DNA from: CAYTPI01 sp964439625
GTDB lineage: Bacteria > Chloroflexota > Anaerolineae > Aggregatilineales > UBA3940
NCBI GenBank assembly: GCA_964439625.1
Contig: CAYTPI010000002.1
Location: forward strand, 62,001-126,000
DNA length: 64,000 bases
Direction of reading: 5' to 3'
Within the stretch, counting starts at the first letter, position 1. Each line of letters begins with the position of its first letter. Of the stretch, positions 60,589-64,000 are shown one piece after another. The notes under the pieces were generated by a model. That model made no database searches. It had not been told where the DNA came from and worked only from the letters and a program-made list of their open reading frames with translations. The position numbers were made by a program, and so were the translations under genes.

Positions 60589-61922
60589 CGAATTCACAGA
60601 CTTCTTCCAGTCTTACCCGACGCATCTGGTTCAGGGCATTGATTATCTTTGTCATTGCTTTTGCTTTGCGTCTGTTGTTTCTGGCCTACAAGTTAGATTT
60701 CGACCTTCGGATCATTGATCGGGCTGATATGCTTCAGGCAGGTGGTTCTGATGCATGGGGTTGGTTGGCCTATGGCCTACACTTTACAACGAGTGGCGTT
60801 ACTGACTATTGGATGATGGCAATCCGTCCGCCACTATACCCTCTATCAGCCGCCCTAGTCTACGCACTGGGGGGCGGGCATACAGCCGTTGCCATTCTTC
60901 AGGTTGTATTTGGCGCATTGACGCCAGTAGTTGGCTATTTTACTGCCCGATTATTATTCCAGCGCATTGAGTCTCTGCAAAACCCGGAGGCATGGGCGTT
61001 TGGTGCTGGCATCTTGATGGCGGTTGATCCAGCTTCAGTCTCTGCTGGGGCCACGCTGCTCTCCGAGCCGCTGTTCAACCTAATGATCACCGTCTTCCTA
61101 CTCTGCTTGATTGCCTATTTAGTCACGGAAAGATGGTCGTGGTTGCTGCTAACGAGCTTATTTATGGCACTGAGTATGCTGGCCCGCCCTACCGCGATCT
61201 ACATTTGGCTGCTGATGCCACTGGTCTTTGTGCCGTTGGTCAAACAGTGGTGGAAACCAGCACTGCTGCTGCTGGTTGTTGGTATTGGCGTTAACTTTGG
61301 CTGGAGCTACCGCAACCTCGTACATCGCGGCGTCTTTACCTATTCGATGCAGCCAAACTTCACCCTGTTGTTTCTCCGGGCTTTATCTGCCGAATACCTT
61401 GCTACCAACGCCTCGACAGACCAAATTCAGATAGACTATACGTTTGAAGTGTTAACGCGCATTGGTGAGGATGTTGACCGCAGTGACCTAAACGCGGAAA
61501 GCTTCTGGCAGTTCCATGCCGCTAGCTCACCCGAAATCTATGAGACAATGGGACAAGTTGCTCGCGAGCGGTTGCTGCAATATTGGCCCTATGCCGCCGC
61601 AGGGACGGTCGTTGGGGCCTGGCGCATGTATGCTCTAACACTGACCTTACCGGCGTGGAGCCGCCCGTTGGAAATCCTGTACCATGCAGGCTTATATAGT
61701 TTGATGCTAGCAGGGACCTGGTTCAGCTTTAGGCGGAAAAATTGGCTGGTGTTGCTAACGTGTGGCTTGCTGATCTTTTACGTCACCGGTTTGACCTTAG
61801 CCTCTCAAACTTCTGCCATGGATACGCGCATGCGTTCGCCCGTGAGTACGCCAATTATTGTACTGGCGGTGTATGGGTTTGCCATTCTTCGTGACTACGT
61901 TCAACAGCGACGCAAAAAATAG
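60585..61922 (+). CDS. Second GT39/ArnT-like membrane glycosyltransferase
   Basis: The 445-residue protein is similar in plan to its upstream neighbour: many helices, a first external loop with GGSDAWGWLAYGL and AIRPPLYPLSAALVY, and matching later blocks (LLSEPLFNLMITVFLL, SMLARPTAIYIW, NFGWSYRNLVHRGVF), which suggests the two arose by duplication. ATG at 60585 inside the end of the previous gene. It probably uses a lipid-phosphate sugar donor. The specificity of the pair cannot be judged. Confidence 0.85.
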   Translation: MTNSQTSSSLTRRIWFRALIIFVIAFALRLLFLAYKLDFDLRIIDRADMLQAGGSDAWGWLAYGLHFTTSGVTDYWMMAIRPPLYPLSAALVYALGGGHTAVAILQVVFGALTPVVGYFTARLLFQRIESLQNPEAWAFGAGILMAVDPASVSAGATLLSEPLFNLMITVFLLCLIAYLVTERWSWLLLTSLFMALSMLARPTAIYIWLLMPLVFVPLVKQWWKPALLLLVVGIGVNFGWSYRNLVHRGVFTYSMQPNFTLLFLRALSAEYLATNASTDQIQIDYTFEVLTRIGEDVDRSDLNAESFWQFHAASSPEIYETMGQVARERLLQYWPYAAAGTVVGAWRMYALTLTLPAWSRPLEILYHAGLYSLMLAGTWFSFRRKNWLVLLTCGLLIFYVTGLTLASQTSAMDTRMRSPVSTPIIVLAVYGFAILRDYVQQRRKK

Positions 61923-61981
61923 CCCAATCATCTGCTTAACTAACCGTCAAACACGTTTATAACGGATTTGCAACACAACTG

Positions 61982-62047
61982 TGAGCTATCTCATTCGCGA
62001 GGATGAGGCTCATGCTTTACCCTATAGTCATCGGGGCTTATAGGGAG
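61982..62047 (+). promoter_or_regulatory. Structured leader with SD-sequestering hairpin
   Basis: First stem: TGAGC + CTCAT (61982-61994) pairs with ATGAG + GCTCA (62003-62012) with a 3-base bulge. Second stem: CCCTATA (62020-62026) pairs with TATAGGG (62039-62045), which covers the start of the SD GGGAG of the following gene. Confidence 0.45.
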
Positions 62048-62051
62048 ATTT

Positions 62052-62897
62052 ATGATTCAACACGCAAAACAATTTCTGGAAGTAGAGCGGGACTGCATCG
62101 CCTATACCACATTCGGCAATCCAGCAAACCCCGCCCTTATGATGGTACATGGCTGGTTGTCGCATGCAGGCATCTGGCGGCAAACTATTGCGTCATTTCT
62201 CCACAATCATTATTGCATTTCCATTGATCTACTCGGTCACGGTCACAGCGACAAACCCCATACTGGTGATTACAGTATTTCCGCTCAGGCACAGCGTGTA
62301 CAAGCGGTCGCAGCAGAACTCGGCCTTGAACGCTACACTTTGCTCGGGCATTCGATGGGCGGCATGATCAGCCTCTTCACTACTCTGTCTAGGCCAGAAT
62401 CTATTGAGCACCTCATTCTTGTAGCCCCTATTGTTGACGGCAAACTCTCGCCCTATGTGCGTAGTTTTCTCAAACCCGTTTATAAAATCGGGATGAATGC
62501 CAAAGTAGTTTGGGATGTATCCCGAGCGTCACTGCTGCGTTTGGATTGGTACCAACGCATCTTTGATGGCCCTTTCTTCTATGATCGTAGTCAATTAACT
62601 TCTGACCGCATGGTGGATTGGGAAATGGCCACCATCGAAGGGATCGAGGTAGCCGCTTTCAAAGACTTAGTGGCAATTGAGCAGACAGACTTATCCGAAC
62701 AGGTTGGTCAGATTTGCTGCCCAACGCATGTCATCTTTGGGCAATTTGACGAAACCGTTCCAATTGAAAATGGTTATTTTCTGCGTGAGGCTATTGTAGA
62801 TAGCGAGCTGATCATTATTCAGGACTGCGGTCATGTCCCAATGGTTGAAAAGCCCATCGAATATCTAGATGCCCTGCGCGATATCTTGCCTCGCTAG
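62052..62897 (+). CDS. Alpha/beta hydrolase
   Basis: The 281-residue alpha/beta hydrolase fold protein has the oxyanion-hole motif MVHGWLSHAGIWR (about 33), nucleophile elbow LLGHSMGG with Ser at about residue 100, acid residue in IFGQFDETVP (about 236) and catalytic His in DCGHVPMVEKP (about 262). The pattern is that of small esterases and C-C bond hydrolases such as the BphD/MenH-like group. The substrate is unknown. The ATG at 62052 has GGGAG upstream, within a hairpin. It is convergent with the last gene and overlaps it by four bases. Confidence 0.88.
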   Translation: MIQHAKQFLEVERDCIAYTTFGNPANPALMMVHGWLSHAGIWRQTIASFLHNHYCISIDLLGHGHSDKPHTGDYSISAQAQRVQAVAAELGLERYTLLGHSMGGMISLFTTLSRPESIEHLILVAPIVDGKLSPYVRSFLKPVYKIGMNAKVVWDVSRASLLRLDWYQRIFDGPFFYDRSQLTSDRMVDWEMATIEGIEVAAFKDLVAIEQTDLSEQVGQICCPTHVIFGQFDETVPIENGYFLREAIVDSELIIIQDCGHVPMVEKPIEYLDALRDILPR

Positions 62898-64000
62898 TTA
62901 ATGGTGAAATCAAAGGGCAGGATGTAACTATCGCTCTGAGTGTCACTTGTCTGCAACCGCTGACCCGTTTTGGGCAAGTATAAGCCTGTTGTCAATTGAT
63001 ACTGCCCTGCCTTTGCTTGTGTGGGTACGGTAAGCATGAGAGGGTCTTCCTGAATAATCTCGCCCGCTACCCACAGCGATGTCGGATACGATTGCCCATC
63101 TACAATCGGGGTTCGGTCTACCTGAGCGACCAATTGCCCATTGGCATCTAACAGATGAACAAAGACTGTGTAATCCTCCCTGACGGTTGTTTCAGCTTGC
63201 CAAACGGGTTCTACAGGGATGACATCGCCAGCCTCAAGTGTCATTGTCTCCGTCGGATTGACAAACCCAAGCAGGCTGATACGATCGTCAAAGATAACTG
63301 GTTTTTCGAGTAAGGTTGCTGCTGTGGGTACCTCAAACAGACGTGAAACAGCTTGCACATCAATAGTGGCTATCGTTCGAGGGGGACTATCACCTAGTCG
63401 AACCCTAAGCCGCTGCGCACCGGTTTCTGCATCCACTGGAATCTGGAAGCGATAACGATCCGTAATCATCTCACCTTCAGCCCATTGCTCCGCTGGGTAG
63501 GTACCATATACTGGGTTGCGTTCAATAATGATTTGATCTCCCACAAAAATCTGAACTGGTTGTTCAACATTATTTTCGGTCAAACTGAACCAATGTAAGG
63601 CTAAATCCATGCTTTCCCCTTGACGCACCGTGTCTACTGGCAAGTCCCATCCCAGTAAACGAATATCATCCGTGATCGCCGTGGGTTGTTTAAACTGTAT
63701 TGGAACGCTGGCAACATCTGGCGCTGTATTTGGTGTAACAGTCACGCCTACAACCTCAGCAAAAGGGGTAACAGCCCGACCTTGGGCATCTATCGCGGGG
63801 AGGGCAGCGCCACTACTCGCAGAGAAGACACTGATCCGCAGCGTATAGTCGCCTGGAGGGATGCCATCTGGCAGTGGCACGGATAAACGTATCAGTAAAT
63901 GATCATCTACTTGCCAGCGGTCAGAGGGAAAACTGGCGTTTACACCACGCTCCACAGCGCCTGTACCGTTCGTCTTCAACCAACACCAGCCACCCACATC
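62894..64000 (-). CDS. C-terminal part of a large extracytoplasmic protein (5' end outside window)
   Basis: The frame is open to the right edge (368 codons before the stop) with no convincing start. It encodes at least three beta-rich repeats with similar plans: LPPGDYTLRI-type strands near the start, DDIRLLGWDLP...ALHWFSL, then DDRISLLGFVNP...PVWQAE and a final GQYQLTTGLYLP. Phrases like PIVDGQSYPTSLWVAGEIIQ recur in the C-terminal domains of long polytopic glycosyltransferase-like proteins of Chloroflexota, which is my best guess for the missing N-terminal part. No catalytic residue is seen in this portion. Confidence 0.7.
   Translation of the reverse strand, partial: DVGGWCWLKTNGTGAVERGVNASFPSDRWQVDDHLLIRLSVPLPDGIPPGDYTLRISVFSASSGAALPAIDAQGRAVTPFAEVVGVTVTPNTAPDVASVPIQFKQPTAITDDIRLLGWDLPVDTVRQGESMDLALHWFSLTENNVEQPVQIFVGDQIIIERNPVYGTYPAEQWAEGEMITDRYRFQIPVDAETGAQRLRVRLGDSPPRTIATIDVQAVSRLFEVPTAATLLEKPVIFDDRISLLGFVNPTETMTLEAGDVIPVEPVWQAETTVREDYTVFVHLLDANGQLVAQVDRTPIVDGQSYPTSLWVAGEIIQEDPLMLTVPTQAKAGQYQLTTGLYLPKTGQRLQTSDTQSDSYILPFDFTIN

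Noticed and set aside
1..64000. tRNA, rRNA, CRISPR, insertion sequence or prophage
   Set aside because: No cloverleaf-like segment, regular repeat-spacer array, transposase, integrase or phage structural gene was recognised. Short intergenic gaps leave little room, though a structured tRNA search by program was not possible.

Overview
The window reads as a compact bacterial chromosome segment, most likely from Chloroflexota (Anaerolineae-like). This assignment is inferred from gene content: FAS1-repeat secreted proteins, a vitamin-K-carboxylase homologue, GT39-type membrane glycosyltransferases, a fused NuoCD, LCP and Ser/Thr kinase-FHA proteins, and no outer-membrane genes. No 16S rRNA is present to confirm it. 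I found no rRNA, tRNA, CRISPR array, prophage or insertion sequence. Genes are tightly packed with many ATGA/GTGA/TAATG overlaps, frequent GTG and TTG starts, clear Shine-Dalgarno (SD) sequences and simple hairpin terminators.

Layout. 1-9.6 kb: 3' truncated Ca2+-type P-ATPase, Ser/Thr kinase with FHA domain, zinc-ribbon TPR protein, NUDIX/hypothetical pair, Glu-rich LysM lipoprotein, homoserine dehydrogenase, then a flippase/FAD-oxidoreductase/NUDIX operon. 9.6-18.9 kb: acetyl-CoA synthetase, two FAS1 secreted proteins sharing an unnamed C-terminal module and flanking a K+ channel and a receiver-only regulator, a lipoprotein, and a processive GT2 glycosyltransferase. 19-28 kb: CorA, RNase D, beta-CASP nuclease, the operon membrane protein-selA-M24 peptidase-tsaD, a methyltetrahydrofolate methyltransferase-like protein, and cyclophilin. 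28-35.7 kb: vitamin-K-dependent gamma-carboxylase homologue, endonuclease V, YceD/DUF177, primary sigma factor, gatC-gatA, a decayed thioredoxin-like lipoprotein, and a cupin. 35.7-45 kb: leuS, glmU, CNNM/CorC protein, cdd, recO, and two unusual response regulators. 45-54 kb: nuoB-nuoCD-nuoI, a small Cys-rich protein, an Mrp/Ind1-type P-loop protein, ricT, an M20 amidohydrolase, and purA. 54-59.2 kb: FCD-GntR regulator convergent with an operon for ureide degradation (ureidoglycine aminohydrolase, ureidoglycolate amidohydrolase, allantoate amidohydrolase-like, plus an LCP protein). 59.2-64 kb: two GT39-like glycosyltransferases, an alpha/beta hydrolase, and the C-terminal part of a large extracytoplasmic protein.

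The most distinctive elements are the plant-like ureidoglycolate amidohydrolase operon, the gamma-carboxylase homologue with its catalytic Lys and His residues conserved, the partial complex I cluster next to an Ind1-like protein lacking its CxxC, the interlocked inverted repeats in front of nuoB, and the new module shared by the two FAS1 proteins. All family assignments were made by eye from motifs. No database search was run.
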